A stretch of 64,000 nucleotides of DNA from Halarsenatibacter sp964630835 (GCA_964630835.1 CAZVZM010000002.1:41063-105062), one strand, 5' to 3'; shown: positions 1-8,523, counted from the first letter of the stretch. Notes: generated from the letters alone by a model not told the origin. A program made the numbers and translations.

Positions 1-522
1 AATGATCGTCTTGAGACAAATGTTGATGGGATATACGCCATTGGTGATGTTCTGGGAGAGCCGATGCTCGCCCACCGCGCTTCTCATCAGGGAATTATTG
101 CTGCTGAAGTTATTGCGGGCATGGATTCTTCGATGGATTATGAGACCGTTCCGGCAGCAGTGTTTTCCGATCCTGAAATAGCAGTTGTAGGTCTTTCGGA
201 GGAAGAGGCCGAGGAGGCCGGCATTAATCCGGTCGTCGGTAAATTTCCTTTCCGGGCTTCCGGACGTGCTGTTGCGCAGGGGGACCGGGATGGTTTCGTA
301 AGAGTGATAGCCGATGAGGATGAACGAATAATTGGCGGGCAGGTTGTAGGCCCTGAGGCTTCAGAGCTCATAGCCGAAATAACTCTGGCAATTGAAAACG
401 AAGCAACTATGGAAGATGTGGCCGACACCATCCATACGCATCCAACTCTTTCTGAAGCAGTCATGGAAGCCTGCGAAGCAGGGCTGGGACGGCCGATCCA
501 TATTTTAAAGAGAAGGAAATAG
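1..522 (+). CDS. lpdA: Dihydrolipoamide dehydrogenase, C-terminal part (gene starts before the window)
   Basis: This is the last 173 codons of a pyridine nucleotide-disulfide oxidoreductase, the E3 flavoprotein that reoxidises lipoyl groups of 2-oxoacid dehydrogenase or glycine cleavage complexes using NAD. The frame is open from base 1. It begins in the second FAD-binding stretch (YAIGDVLGEP), followed by the dimerisation domain (PAAVFSDPEIAVVGLSEEEA) and the C-terminal catalytic segment HTHPTLSEAVMEAC, whose first His of the HPT pair is the active-site base in this family. The upstream disulfide and NAD domains lie outside the window, so its complex cannot be named. The C-terminal His motif argues for true Lpd rather than mercuric or glutathione reductase. 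Confidence 0.9.
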   Translation, partial: NDRLETNVDGIYAIGDVLGEPMLAHRASHQGIIAAEVIAGMDSSMDYETVPAAVFSDPEIAVVGLSEEEAEEAGINPVVGKFPFRASGRAVAQGDRDGFVRVIADEDERIIGGQVVGPEASELIAEITLAIENEATMEDVADTIHTHPTLSEAVMEACEAGLGRPIHILKRRK

Positions 523-552
523 GTTTATTTTTAAGGATTTGATTTATTGAAT

Positions 553-581
553 TTGCTATTTCCGTTATAAAGTGATACATT
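553..581 (+). promoter_or_regulatory. Possible promoter of the encapsulin operon
   Basis: TTGCTA and TACATT are separated by 17 bases, with a TGA just before the -10 box (extended -10 type). Each hexamer matches the sigma-A consensus at four positions. The site lies about 100 bases upstream of the cargo gene in a 162-base gap that also holds a rough inverted repeat (TAATGATT...AATCATTG, about 625-653). That repeat could be an operator, but this is weak. Confidence 0.35.
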
Positions 582-684
582 TTAATTGGGAATTATTTAA
601 AAAACAGAAGAGTTTCTGAAGACTTAATGATTTTTGGATGGATTTAATCATTGATTAAAAAATTATTAACCGGGAGGGAAAAAA

Positions 685-1041
685 ATGGCTGAATACCATG
701 AACCGCTGGAAGATTTACCCCAGGAAGCTATCGAATACCACCGAATAATTCAGAGCGTTATCGAGGAGCTGGAAGCTGTTAACTGGTACAATCAAAGAGC
801 GGCAGCAACAGATGATGAGACAGTTCGCGGTATAGTGGCTCACAATCGCGATGAGGAGATCGAGCACGCCTGTATGGGACTGGAATGGCTGCGCAGAAAT
901 AGTGAGGTCTGGGATGAATATCTCAGAGAATTTCTTTTCACCGAGGAGGAAATAACGGAAATAGAGGATCACGGAGAAGAAGAGGAAGAAAATGAAAAGA
1001 TGTCCGGGGAGGGTTCTCTGGATATAGGGGACCTGGACTAA
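685..1041 (+). CDS. Encapsulated ferritin-like cargo protein (EncFtn)
   Basis: This 118-residue protein matches the encapsulated ferritin family, which oxidises Fe(II) at a ferroxidase centre formed between two subunits and works inside an encapsulin shell. Visible family features are the EELEAVNWYNQR helix (Glu27, Glu28, Glu30, Trp34, Tyr35) and HNRDEEIEHA (Glu57, Glu58, His61). These line up with metal ligands Glu32, Glu62 and His65 of the Rhodospirillum rubrum protein with an offset of four. After the helical part comes an acidic linker and then a C-terminal GSLDIGDLD, which resembles encapsulin-targeting peptides. The start is ATG after GGGAGG. The shell gene follows after 27 bases, so the two are almost certainly co-transcribed. 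Likely role: iron storage and oxidative-stress protection in an anaerobe. Confidence 0.93.
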   Translation: MAEYHEPLEDLPQEAIEYHRIIQSVIEELEAVNWYNQRAAATDDETVRGIVAHNRDEEIEHACMGLEWLRRNSEVWDEYLREFLFTEEEITEIEDHGEEEEENEKMSGEGSLDIGDLD

Positions 1042-1068
1042 AAATATCACATCAGGAGGTAAAATAAA

Positions 1069-1851
1069 ATGGCTGATATTCTCAATCGCTCACAGGCTCC
1101 AATAGCAGATGAGATCTGGGATTTTCTGGACGAAGAGGCCCGCGAAGTTCTGGAAAAGCGGTTGAATGGCCGAAGGGTTGTCGATGTTAATGGTCCTCTC
1201 GGACTGGATGCAGCTGCGATCAATACCGGACGCTGTCAGGATTTAAAGGGAGCTTACAGGTGCAGGGAGTCAATCCCCTTTGTTGAGATCGAGGTGCCTG
1301 TAACAGTGCCCAGAGCGGAGCTGGAAGCCTTTGCCCGCGGAGCTGAAGATGCAGAGAGCGATCCTGTGCGGGAAGCAGCCGAACATGCTGCAGAGCTGGA
1401 GAATAGAGCTATATTTGCAGGACTCGAGGAAGCTGATATTGAGGGAATAATCTCTTCCAGCGAACACGAAGAGATATCCGTCGAGGATGACAGATCTTCC
1501 TTTTACAGTGCCGTCTGGGAAGCCCGACGCACCCTCGATCTGGAGAATGTTCCCGGCCCCTATCAGCTGGTGCTGGGAGACAGGCATTATCATCTGCTGA
1601 ATGAGCTGGAGACAGCCTGCTATCCCCTCTATAAAAAGCTTGAAGATCTCCTGGGGACAGAAATAATCTATCTCCCGGAGCTTGAAGATAGAGGAGTAAT
1701 GCTGGCTCCCGGAGATGATTTTGAGCTCTTTTTGGGTCAGGATATGTCTCTGGGTTATAAGGACAGCGACAGAGAAAACATTGAACTCTTCCTGTTTGAG
1801 ACTTTCACCTTCAGGGTCAATGCTCCGGAAGCTGCAGTGGTCCTGTCCTAG
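1069..1851 (+). CDS. Encapsulin nanocompartment shell protein
   Basis: This 260-residue protein belongs to the linocin M18/encapsulin family with an HK97 phage-capsid fold. It self-assembles into an icosahedral protein shell that packages the ferritin-like protein encoded just upstream. Family features are the N-terminal segment (LNRSQAPIADEIWDFLDEEA), which in characterised shells forms part of the cargo-binding inner surface, the following RRVVDVNGPLG, and the C-terminal YKDSDRENIELFLFETFTFR. Length is normal for a T=1-size shell protein (about 260-270). It has a strong SD (AGGAGG) before ATG. A hairpin terminator follows at 1901-1924, so the unit looks like a two-gene operon with no peroxidase or other second cargo. 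Confidence 0.95.
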   Translation: MADILNRSQAPIADEIWDFLDEEAREVLEKRLNGRRVVDVNGPLGLDAAAINTGRCQDLKGAYRCRESIPFVEIEVPVTVPRAELEAFARGAEDAESDPVREAAEHAAELENRAIFAGLEEADIEGIISSSEHEEISVEDDRSSFYSAVWEARRTLDLENVPGPYQLVLGDRHYHLLNELETACYPLYKKLEDLLGTEIIYLPELEDRGVMLAPGDDFELFLGQDMSLGYKDSDRENIELFLFETFTFRVNAPEAAVVLS

Positions 1852-1900
1852 GAATACTTAAGAACAGTATAGAAAATATTCTCTCTCAGACAACAGATTA

Positions 1901-1924
1901 CCGGCGGGGTTTAAATCCCGCCGG
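1901..1924. terminator. Bidirectional hairpin between encapsulin and rtcB
   Basis: CCGGCGGG (1901-1908) and CCCGCCGG (1917-1924) form a perfect 8-bp stem with an 8-base loop. It sits between two convergent genes, as expected for a shared terminator. Neither side has a strong T run. Confidence 0.7.
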
Positions 1925-1956
1925 ATTTCATCTCTTAATATCATTCAAAGTCATTT

Positions 1957-3294
1957 CTATCCTTTTAAGACAACCAGCGGGTTAAACCGGGCGGCAGGAT
2001 AGGCCAGCTGGCTCTCCGTGAGGGAGGAGATGACTCTGGTTATATCCTTGTAGGCCAGCGGCGATTCATCGAGGATATTTTCGCCGCTTGATGAGAGACT
2101 TTTTATCTCTCCCATGCTCCTGCGGTGCCGCTGCCGGGATATTTCCTTTTTGGCTTTAGTCCTGCTCATTTTGCGTCCGGCCCCGTGGGCCGCTGATTCC
2201 AGCGCTACCGCGGTGTATTCGCTGTCAAGGGATTCAACGAGAAAACTGGAAGTTCCCATTGAGCCCGGTATGAGAGCATGCCCTCCAGCAGCAAGGTGGG
2301 TTGCTCCCTTGCGATGTATCAGCACCTTCTGTTTGCTGCCATCGATCATATGCTCCTCCCACCGGGCTATATTGTGGGTGTGATCATAAAACAGCTCAAG
2401 ACCGCTGTGGGGAAACAGTTCCTTCCAGGTCTTTTCCAGTTCACGCATGAGCAGCTCTCTATTAGCATAGGCAAAGTTAGCCGCGCAGCCCATGGCCTTA
2501 AGATAATTTTTTCCCTCATCGCTATCGCCGGGAAAATAGGCTAGATTTTTGCGGGGAAAAGAGAGATTGTATTTGGAGGCCGTGTTTTTGGCCAGACTGG
2601 AATAATCTTTGCAGATCTGGTGGCCAAAACCGCGGGAGCCGGTGTGAAGCATGATCAGGAGGTCTCCTTCCGAAAAGGGCAGATCCTCCTCCGCTGTTGC
2701 TGCCACCTGCAGCTCCAGAAAGTGATTGCCCGATCCCAGGCTGTTCAGCTGATCGATCCCGCGTCCTATAGCTTCACTTGAGGCACAGGCGGGATCAGCC
2801 GGAGAAAAATTTCCCCCGTCCTCGCAATTTTTGCCGGCCGTAGTCGGGACCAGTCCCATATCGACAAGCGCTGATATTCCCCAGCCGAGGATATCTTTAA
2901 ATTCCCTGCGACTAAATTTTAAGCTGGACCCTTCGCCGAGTCCTGCGGGCACTGATGCTGAGAGCGTCTGAAGTATCTCATCCTCTCTGCCCTTTATTTC
3001 ATCTGCCTTCATCCCTGTGGTTATCAATCTGACCCCGCAGTTGATATCAAAGCCCACCGCTCCCGGGGAAATGGGTCCTTCCGGAGCGCTTGCCATGACG
3101 CCGCCGATAGGAAGGCCATATCCCTGATGGAGGTCAGGCATTCCCACCACCGATTTTACACCGGGCAGGGTGGCAGCTGAGAGCAGCTGATTTAAAGCGG
3201 TATCTTCAATTTCTTCATATATTTCGGCGGAGGCAAAGAGTTTGACATCGCATTTCATGTCCTTTTCTGCCGGGAAATTGTAGTAAATTTCCAT
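1957..3294 (-). CDS. rtcB: RNA-splicing ligase RtcB
   Basis: This 445-residue RtcB is the Mn(II)- and GTP-dependent ligase that joins RNA ends carrying 2',3'-cyclic phosphate or 3'-phosphate to 5'-OH ends. The metal-binding Cys lies in GFDINCGVRL. Further conserved blocks are LGSGNHFLE, DHTHNIARWEEH, HRKGATHLAAGG and ESAAHGAGR; the His in the last block corresponds to the guanylylated His of the family. It starts at ATG with GAGGGGG eight bases upstream. No archease or RtcA gene lies beside it, and it stands alone between convergent encapsulin genes and a repeat element. Its bacterial role is most likely repair of damaged RNA, but this window does not show its targets. Confidence 0.95.
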   Translation of the reverse strand: MEIYYNFPAEKDMKCDVKLFASAEIYEEIEDTALNQLLSAATLPGVKSVVGMPDLHQGYGLPIGGVMASAPEGPISPGAVGFDINCGVRLITTGMKADEIKGREDEILQTLSASVPAGLGEGSSLKFSRREFKDILGWGISALVDMGLVPTTAGKNCEDGGNFSPADPACASSEAIGRGIDQLNSLGSGNHFLELQVAATAEEDLPFSEGDLLIMLHTGSRGFGHQICKDYSSLAKNTASKYNLSFPRKNLAYFPGDSDEGKNYLKAMGCAANFAYANRELLMRELEKTWKELFPHSGLELFYDHTHNIARWEEHMIDGSKQKVLIHRKGATHLAAGGHALIPGSMGTSSFLVESLDSEYTAVALESAAHGAGRKMSRTKAKKEISRQRHRRSMGEIKSLSSSGENILDESPLAYKDITRVISSLTESQLAYPAARFNPLVVLKG

Positions 3295-3754
3295 GAATAA
3301 AACCCCCTCAAAAAATTAGCCTGCTGCTTTTATTTTATCATGTATATATCTTTTTCACCAATTTGCCCCCCTGCTTTAATTTTGGTTTTGCTTCCAAACC
3401 GTTGTTGTGAAAAGAAGCAAAGAAGCAATGTATGCTGTAAAGTCACAGCTACTCATTCTTTTTTATAGGAAGCTTTGAAGCTGGCTGACACTGGAAATTT
3501 TTCGAAGCCCAAACCAGGTCCATGGCAGAAAACTAAACTTGATCGTCGATACATTGGGGATCATAACTTTGATATTTTGCCGACATCGACTTTATGCAGT
3601 GCAATCATGAATGAGTTCTATAAAAGTGGGAAAATGTCTTAAATGCAGGTGTTCTTAAACAAAATCCAACAACTGATGTGGAGAAGAACCAAAAATATAA
3701 GCTCATGGGAAATATGCTGAAAATAGAAGTTGTAAAGTCAGAGGGTGAGATTAA
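3295..3754. other. Intergenic stretch dominated by a repeat element
   Basis: These 460 bases between divergent rtcB and wecB hold no convincing gene. Bases 3383-3690 are a variant copy of the dispersed inverted-repeat element. The first 85 bases upstream of rtcB are A/T rich and may hold its promoter. Confidence 0.6.
3383..3690. repeat. Dispersed palindromic element, long variant with a foreign centre
   Basis: The left end GGTTTTGCTTCC and right end AACTGATGTGGAGAAGAACC match the terminal inverted repeats of the copy at 13939. Bases 3474-3540 match that copy closely through ...TTCGAAGCCC...GGTCCATGGC. After 3541 it departs for about 120 bases of sequence not seen in the other copies, then returns to the common right end. 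The departing part continues a reading frame open from about 3470 to a stop at 3642, ending in NEFYKSGKMS. I do not recognise it. It could be a decayed gene end captured by the element. Confidence 0.6.
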
Positions 3755-4930
3755 TTGAATTCAACAGTTAGAAAAAAAGAGCTTACAATTATTTTTGGCA
3801 CCCGGCCGGAAGCGATAAAACTGGCTCCTGTGATCAGGAAAATTGAAGAAGAAGATTATTTTACCTCCCGAATTATTCTCACTGGCCAGCATAGAGAGAT
3901 GCTTAAACAGATGTTAGATAATTTTTCCCTGACGCCGAATATAAATTTGAATTTGATGAGAAAAGAACAGTCTCTAAACGGTCTGACATCCAGAGCAGTA
4001 GAAAAACTGGGCGAAGCAGTAGAAGAGCAGGGCCCGGATATGATAGTTGTTCACGGAGATACGACCAGCACCCTCACGGGAGCTCTTACAGCTTATTACA
4101 GACAGGTGCCGGTAGCTCATGTTGAGGCGGGTTTGCGCTCCTATGATAAGTATTCTCCCTTTCCTGAGGAGATGAATAGACGAATGACAGACGTGCTGGC
4201 TGATCTGCATTTTGCTCCCACATCTAAAAACAAAGAAAATTTGCTGCAGGAAAACGTCCGTGAGAATAATATTTATATTACCGGGAATACGGTGATTGAT
4301 GCAGCCCTCATGACTGTCTCCGATAATTTTACCTTCGCTTCCCCTCTGGAAAATATTCTTAAAGAAGCCGGGAATGGCTTCAAAAAAGATATCATACTCT
4401 TAACCGCCCATAGAAGGGAAAATCTGGGCGAGGATATGGAAGAAATTTTTGAAGCTGTGAAAAGGATTACCGAGCAATTTAAGGATCATAAAATTATTTT
4501 TCCGGTTCATCTAAATCCGGCAGTCCGCAGAGCAGCAGGCGAGAAGCTGGGTGAACTTACAAATGTCCATCTGATCGAGCCTTTAAATTACGACAATTTT
4601 ATAAATCTGATGGCCCGCTCTAAACTCGTGCTCACCGATTCGGGTGGTATTCAGGAGGAGGCTCCCGCGTTTGATGTGCCTGTCGTGCTTCTCAGAGAAA
4701 AAACTGAGAGGCCTGAAGCGATAGAGGCCGGCACTGTAGTGAAAGCCGGCACGAGTAAGGAGGAGATTGTGCGGGTTACAGAAAGATTTTTGCAGGACGA
4801 AGATTTTTATTCCCGAACGGCTGCCACCCCCAATCCTTACGGAGATGGCAGGGCGGGCGAGCGAATTGTTAGCTGCCTTCTCTCCTATTTTGGTTGCAGC
4901 GAGGAGAGAGTAGAGGAATTCCAGATTTAA
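3755..4930 (+). CDS. wecB: UDP-N-acetylglucosamine 2-epimerase, non-hydrolysing
   Basis: This 391-residue enzyme interconverts UDP-GlcNAc and UDP-ManNAc, a precursor of teichoic-acid linkage units or exopolysaccharide. Family blocks visible are FGTRPEAIKLAPVI at the N-terminus, VVHGDTTSTLTG, HVEAGLRS, FPEEMNRRMTD, LTAHRRENLG and the nucleotide-binding DSGGIQEEAP with REKTERPEAI. It starts at TTG, 8-10 bases after GAGGGTGAG, because no ATG is nearby and homology begins within ten residues. It is a lone gene here: no other sugar-nucleotide or glycosyltransferase genes are near, and a new promoter follows at 4945. Assignment to the epimerase family is firm; the polymer it serves is unknown. Confidence 0.94.
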   Translation: MNSTVRKKELTIIFGTRPEAIKLAPVIRKIEEEDYFTSRIILTGQHREMLKQMLDNFSLTPNINLNLMRKEQSLNGLTSRAVEKLGEAVEEQGPDMIVVHGDTTSTLTGALTAYYRQVPVAHVEAGLRSYDKYSPFPEEMNRRMTDVLADLHFAPTSKNKENLLQENVRENNIYITGNTVIDAALMTVSDNFTFASPLENILKEAGNGFKKDIILLTAHRRENLGEDMEEIFEAVKRITEQFKDHKIIFPVHLNPAVRRAAGEKLGELTNVHLIEPLNYDNFINLMARSKLVLTDSGGIQEEAPAFDVPVVLLREKTERPEAIEAGTVVKAGTSKEEIVRVTERFLQDEDFYSRTAATPNPYGDGRAGERIVSCLLSYFGCSEERVEEFQI

Positions 4931-4944
4931 GGAAGAAGTTTTAT

Positions 4945-4973
4945 TTGTGCTTTTGATATAGATGTGTTATAAT
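4945..4973 (+). promoter_or_regulatory. Sigma-A type promoter for the ABC exporter
   Basis: TTGTGC and a perfect TATAAT are separated by 17 bases, about 137 bases before the ABC exporter start. The long A/T-rich leader between them (4975-5100) has no clear riboswitch or attenuator structure that I can see. Confidence 0.6.
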
Positions 4974-5109
4974 TCTGTGATGGAAGGATGGAAAGGGATT
5001 AAAGTTAGATATAATAATAATTAATAATTTTATTTATCAAAATTAATTTCCCGCGATTTTTATTTAATTTTTTTTAGATAAACTTTTGTATCCTCAAGGG
5101 GGGGTTAAG

Positions 5110-6906
5110 ATGTCCGGTTTCAGAAAAGAAGATAACAATGAAGATGGATATGATTATACTTATTGGGAAATGATCAGCAAATTTTATAATTCTCATCTGA
5201 AAAATTACCGCAAAAAATTTATGCTTGTTCAGGTGATGCATGCAGTAGCTGCGGTCCTCTTATTGATACCACCTATACTGATGAGAGAGATTATTGATGA
5301 GGCCATTCCTGACCAGAATATGAGTCAGCTGGCTATGCTGGTGGGCATTGCATTTGCAGTGCTGGCTTTGAGAGCGCTGGTGCGCAAATTCACCATCTTT
5401 CAGGGACACCGAATTGCTCAGGAATGCGTGCGAGATATGCGCAATGATCTCTACCAGCATTATCAGCGCATGTCCATGAAGTTTCACGATCAGAAAAAGA
5501 CTGGAGAATTGATGTCCAGGATAATAGATGATTTAAATCGCCTGCAGGAATTTGTCCACCACGGCCCTGAGGCTGTGATTAACTCTCTGGTTTTGATCGG
5601 TGGTACTATAGTAATTATGTTCTCGATGAGCATGTCGCTTACGCTGGTTACTCTGCTTTTTGTGCCAGCGCTGGTTATATTTTCCCGTTATCTCATTAAA
5701 AAGATGCACCACGCCTTCAGGAGAACAAGGAAAGCCAAGGCGGATATGAGTGACAGGCTTGAGGATAATCTCGCCGGAATCAAGGTTATCAAGGCCTTTG
5801 TCAGTGAAGGTAATGAAATGGAGCGATTTCGTTCTACGACTCAGCAGCATACGGATTACAGGCTGGAAGCGATAAATTACATCAGCTATCTGTTCCCCGG
5901 CTCGAGACTTCTTAACGGTATTGGAGAGCTTACTGTTTTGGGCTTTGGCGGATATTTGACTGCAATAGGAACTTTAACGGTAGGCACGATCGTTTCCTTC
6001 TATGCTTATCTTCAACAGTTCAGGGCCCCCATCCTGAGGATGGTGCGGATGTCAGAAAATCTGAGCCGGTTCTTTGCCAGCACAGAAAGATATTACAGGC
6101 ATATGGAGAAAACACCTGAAATAGTCACAGAAATTGGTGATGAGCCTGAAGCACCTGCTGTTGAGGGTAAAGTTGAATTTGATAGCGTTCATTTCAGCTA
6201 TGAAGAGGAGGAAACAGTTCTCAAAGGAGTCTCATTTAAGGCAGAACCTCAGCAGACAGTTGCTTTAGTAGGCCCCAGCGGAGCCGGTAAGACTACAATT
6301 GTGCGGCTTATGCCGAGATTATATGAGCTGGATTCCGGGTCGATATACATTGATGACCGCAATATAAATGATTTTTCCGTGCGCGAGCTTCGCGATGTTT
6401 TTGCCATGGTGATGCAGGATGATTATCTGTTTTCCGACAGCGTGGCCGAAAATATCGGGTACGGGAAACCCGGGGCAGATGAAGAAGAAATAGTGGAAGC
6501 AGCCAAAGCGGCTAATGCCCATGACTTTATAGTCAATGATCTGCCCGATGGGTATGATACCCAGGTGGGACAGAGAGGTCTGAGGTTGTCAGGAGGCCAG
6601 AGGCAGAGAGTATCTATTGCCAGGGCATTTCTGAAAAGTCCACAGATACTGATACTGGATGAGGCTACATCTTCGGTCGACCTGGAAACGGAAAAATTAA
6701 TTCAGGATGCCATCGACAGATTGACCGAGCACCGCACCACCTTTGTCATAGCTCACAGGCTGGCCACCATAGTTGATGCCGATGAGATCCTCTTTGTTGA
6801 GGATGGTGAGATTAAAGAACGCGGAGATCACCAGCATCTGGTTGCGCGCGGCGGAGATTACTATAAGTTTTATCAGATGCAGTTTGAGGAGTCAGAGGCA
6901 ATTTAG
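5110..6906 (+). CDS. ABC exporter, fused membrane and ATPase domains (MsbA/BmrA type)
   Basis: This 598-residue half-transporter should work as a homodimer in the cytoplasmic membrane. Residues of about 30-320 form the six-helix exporter domain. The C-terminal ATPase shows Walker A VGPSGAGKTT, Q-loop VMQDD, signature LSGGQRQR, Walker B ILILDEATSSVD and switch IAHRLAT. I place the start at ATG 5110, five bases after the G run AAGGGGGG; the frame is open upstream from a TTG at 5086, but that would put the SD inside the gene. Substrate cannot be read from sequence: lipids, drugs or peptides are all possible. It is preceded by its own promoter and followed by a hairpin at 6969, so it is probably monocistronic. 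Confidence 0.9.
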   Translation: MSGFRKEDNNEDGYDYTYWEMISKFYNSHLKNYRKKFMLVQVMHAVAAVLLLIPPILMREIIDEAIPDQNMSQLAMLVGIAFAVLALRALVRKFTIFQGHRIAQECVRDMRNDLYQHYQRMSMKFHDQKKTGELMSRIIDDLNRLQEFVHHGPEAVINSLVLIGGTIVIMFSMSMSLTLVTLLFVPALVIFSRYLIKKMHHAFRRTRKAKADMSDRLEDNLAGIKVIKAFVSEGNEMERFRSTTQQHTDYRLEAINYISYLFPGSRLLNGIGELTVLGFGGYLTAIGTLTVGTIVSFYAYLQQFRAPILRMVRMSENLSRFFASTERYYRHMEKTPEIVTEIGDEPEAPAVEGKVEFDSVHFSYEEEETVLKGVSFKAEPQQTVALVGPSGAGKTTIVRLMPRLYELDSGSIYIDDRNINDFSVRELRDVFAMVMQDDYLFSDSVAENIGYGKPGADEEEIVEAAKAANAHDFIVNDLPDGYDTQVGQRGLRLSGGQRQRVSIARAFLKSPQILILDEATSSVDLETEKLIQDAIDRLTEHRTTFVIAHRLATIVDADEILFVEDGEIKERGDHQHLVARGGDYYKFYQMQFEESEAI

Positions 6907-6968
6907 TAAGTTTCCGGGTGGAGTTCTTTTCAGATCATTGTTTCAAAAATATCATAGGGAGTTTGATC

Positions 6969-6989
6969 AGGGCGGGTAACTCCCGCCCT
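6969..6989 (+). terminator. Hairpin after the ABC exporter
   Basis: AGGGCGGG and CCCGCCCT form a perfect 8-bp stem with a five-base loop, about 60 bases after the exporter stop. There is no T run, so termination is likely but not certain. Confidence 0.5.
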
Positions 6990-7014
6990 CTACTTATCCG
7001 GGGGGTATGTGAGG

Positions 7015-7656
7015 ATGAGCGATAAATTCAGGAAAAAAAGAGAAAAGATGATTGAAAGGCAGCTGATAAAAAGGGGTATAGAGGATGAGGAAATTCTGGA
7101 AGCGTTTCGCAGTGTCCCCCGTCATGAATTTGTTCCCCGGGAACGAAAAAAACAGGCCTATCAGGACAGGCCTTTACCTATTGGCGAAAATCAGACTATT
7201 AGCCAGCCCTATATAGTTGCCTACATGATGGATAAACTTCAACCGTCCGAAAATGATAGAGTGCTGGAGGTGGGCAGCGGATGTGGTTATGTTCTGGCGC
7301 TTCTTTCGCATATTGTGGGAGAAGTTTATGGAGTTGAACGCAGAAGCAGCCTTGTTAAGATGAGCCGAAAAATCCTGGCGCGGCTGGATTACGACATTGA
7401 GGTAAAACATGGTGACGGGAGTAAAGGCTGGCCCCGGCATGCCCCTTTTGATGGGATTATGGTGAGCGCTGCTGCTGCCAGCATACCGGATGATCTGCGA
7501 AACCAGCTTGCTATTCCGGGCAGAATGATATTACCGGTGGGAGAAAAGATGTTCTTTCAGCAGCTTGTTTTAGTTACCCGCCGCCGGGAGGATAAATTTG
7601 GCGAGAGGAAACTGGAGCCCGTGAGGTTTGTTCCTCTGGTGGAGGGCAGGGAGTAG
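7015..7656 (+). CDS. pcm: Protein-L-isoaspartate O-methyltransferase
   Basis: This 213-residue SAM-dependent enzyme methylates isoaspartyl residues in damaged proteins to start their repair. Family blocks are RVPRHEFVP-like VPRHEFVPRE, the substrate-binding QTISQPYIVAYM, SAM motif I VLEVGSGCGYVLALL, VYGVERRSSL, DGSKGWP and the C-terminal GRMILPVG. The start is ATG 7015 with GGGGGT eight bases upstream; a GTG two codons earlier is too near the SD. It stands alone between the ABC exporter and the convergent sfsA gene. Function is well supported; it may matter for protein upkeep during long dormancy or salt stress, but that is inference. Confidence 0.93.
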   Translation: MSDKFRKKREKMIERQLIKRGIEDEEILEAFRSVPRHEFVPRERKKQAYQDRPLPIGENQTISQPYIVAYMMDKLQPSENDRVLEVGSGCGYVLALLSHIVGEVYGVERRSSLVKMSRKILARLDYDIEVKHGDGSKGWPRHAPFDGIMVSAAAASIPDDLRNQLAIPGRMILPVGEKMFFQQLVLVTRRREDKFGERKLEPVRFVPLVEGRE

Positions 7657-7740
7657 CTTTATTTATTCTTGCTTCTATCAATCAGCTAAAGTCATAGCTC
7701 CTTAACACTTTTTATGGAAAGTTATAAATTTTATAGGAAG

Positions 7741-7784
7741 TGCAGAGGAAAAATTTCACTGTGAACAGAGCCATATAGCTTCCA
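7741..7784. repeat. Half copy of the dispersed palindromic element
   Basis: The run GCAGAGGAAAAATTTCACTG followed by AACAGAGCCATATAGCTTCC matches the right inner arm of the copy at 13939, with a few changes. It lies between convergent pcm and sfsA. The other half is not recognisable. Confidence 0.65.
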
Positions 7785-7809
7785 GGAACCAGGCACAGAA
7801 AGAAATGCT

Positions 7810-8523
7810 TTAGTTTTCAAGCGCAATCTTTATTCTGTTTCCAGGTCTTATATGCCTTAAATTTATCCGGCTCCTGTAGGCCAATATTTTTACATTTTCC
7901 CTGGCTGCTCTGCTCAGAACACTGGCAAAATCGGGATCTATTTCTTTGCAGGGTGTAAAAATATCGGCATCATTTCTTCCCAGCAGAAATAAGATCATTC
8001 CCTTTTTGTTGTTTTCGCTGCTCCATTCGATTAATTCCCTTACATGTCTGCGTCCTCTTTCGGTAGGAGCATCGGGAAAGTATGCAGTGCTATTTTGGAC
8101 GAGAGTAACGCTTTTCACCTCAAGTAAAAGCTTTTCGCCAGATTTTTCCAGCAAAAAATCAAATCTGGAGTTTTGCCAGCTGTACTCTCTTTGCTCTATA
8201 TTCCACGGAATAAGTTCCGGGAACTCATCATTCTTCATGCCCTGAAATACTACATCGTTTGCCCTGTGAGAATTTATGGAAATGAGTTCTCCAGAGGATC
8301 TGGCAAGGACAGCGGTCCCGGTGGTTTTGCGATCTTTTCTTCCGGCAGGCTTATAAAAAATAGTGCGTCCCTGTTTTACTATCAGGGGCAGGCGGCCGGA
8401 GTCAGCCAGATAAATTTTTCTCACCTCACCGGTTTTACAGCAGCGGCATTTAAGAACAAAACGGTTTGGTCTGGATATAATCTTTGCTTTGTTAAGTGGG
8501 CGGGGAACTTTAATGTGAGTGAT
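7810..8523 (-). CDS. sfsA: SfsA family protein with an apparent ATC start codon
   Basis: This protein belongs to the SfsA family (named for sugar fermentation stimulation in E. coli; nuclease-like fold, function unresolved). Family features are SRPNRFVLK, ADSGRLPLI, the SFDFLLE-like RFDFLLEKSGEKLLLEVKSVTL and FPDAPTERGRRHVREL. A GTG at 8424 gives only 204 residues and cuts off the family-typical N-terminus. The frame continues without stops through IKVPRPLNKAKIISRPNRFV to an ATC codon at 8523-8521, eight bases after a strong AAAGGAGG. No ATG, GTG or TTG exists between that SD and GTG 8424. I therefore annotate 237 residues, the usual family length, with a rare ATC start. A sequencing error is the alternative. 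Confidence 0.82.
   Translation of the reverse strand: MTHIKVPRPLNKAKIISRPNRFVLKCRCCKTGEVRKIYLADSGRLPLIVKQGRTIFYKPAGRKDRKTTGTAVLARSSGELISINSHRANDVVFQGMKNDEFPELIPWNIEQREYSWQNSRFDFLLEKSGEKLLLEVKSVTLVQNSTAYFPDAPTERGRRHVRELIEWSSENNKKGMILFLLGRNDADIFTPCKEIDPDFASVLSRAARENVKILAYRSRINLRHIRPGNRIKIALEN

Noticed and set aside
1..522. Lpd tail read as a complete 152-residue gene from ATG 64
   Set aside because: The frame is open from base 1 and the upstream codons match Lpd (DGIYAIGDV), so the gene is cut by the window edge.
4975..5100. Long leader of the ABC exporter as a riboswitch
   Set aside because: It is mainly A/T with no stable stems or known aptamer motif.
5086..5109. TTG start eight codons upstream of the ABC exporter
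   Set aside because: The SD AAGGGGGG would lie inside the gene; ATG 5110 follows it at proper spacing.
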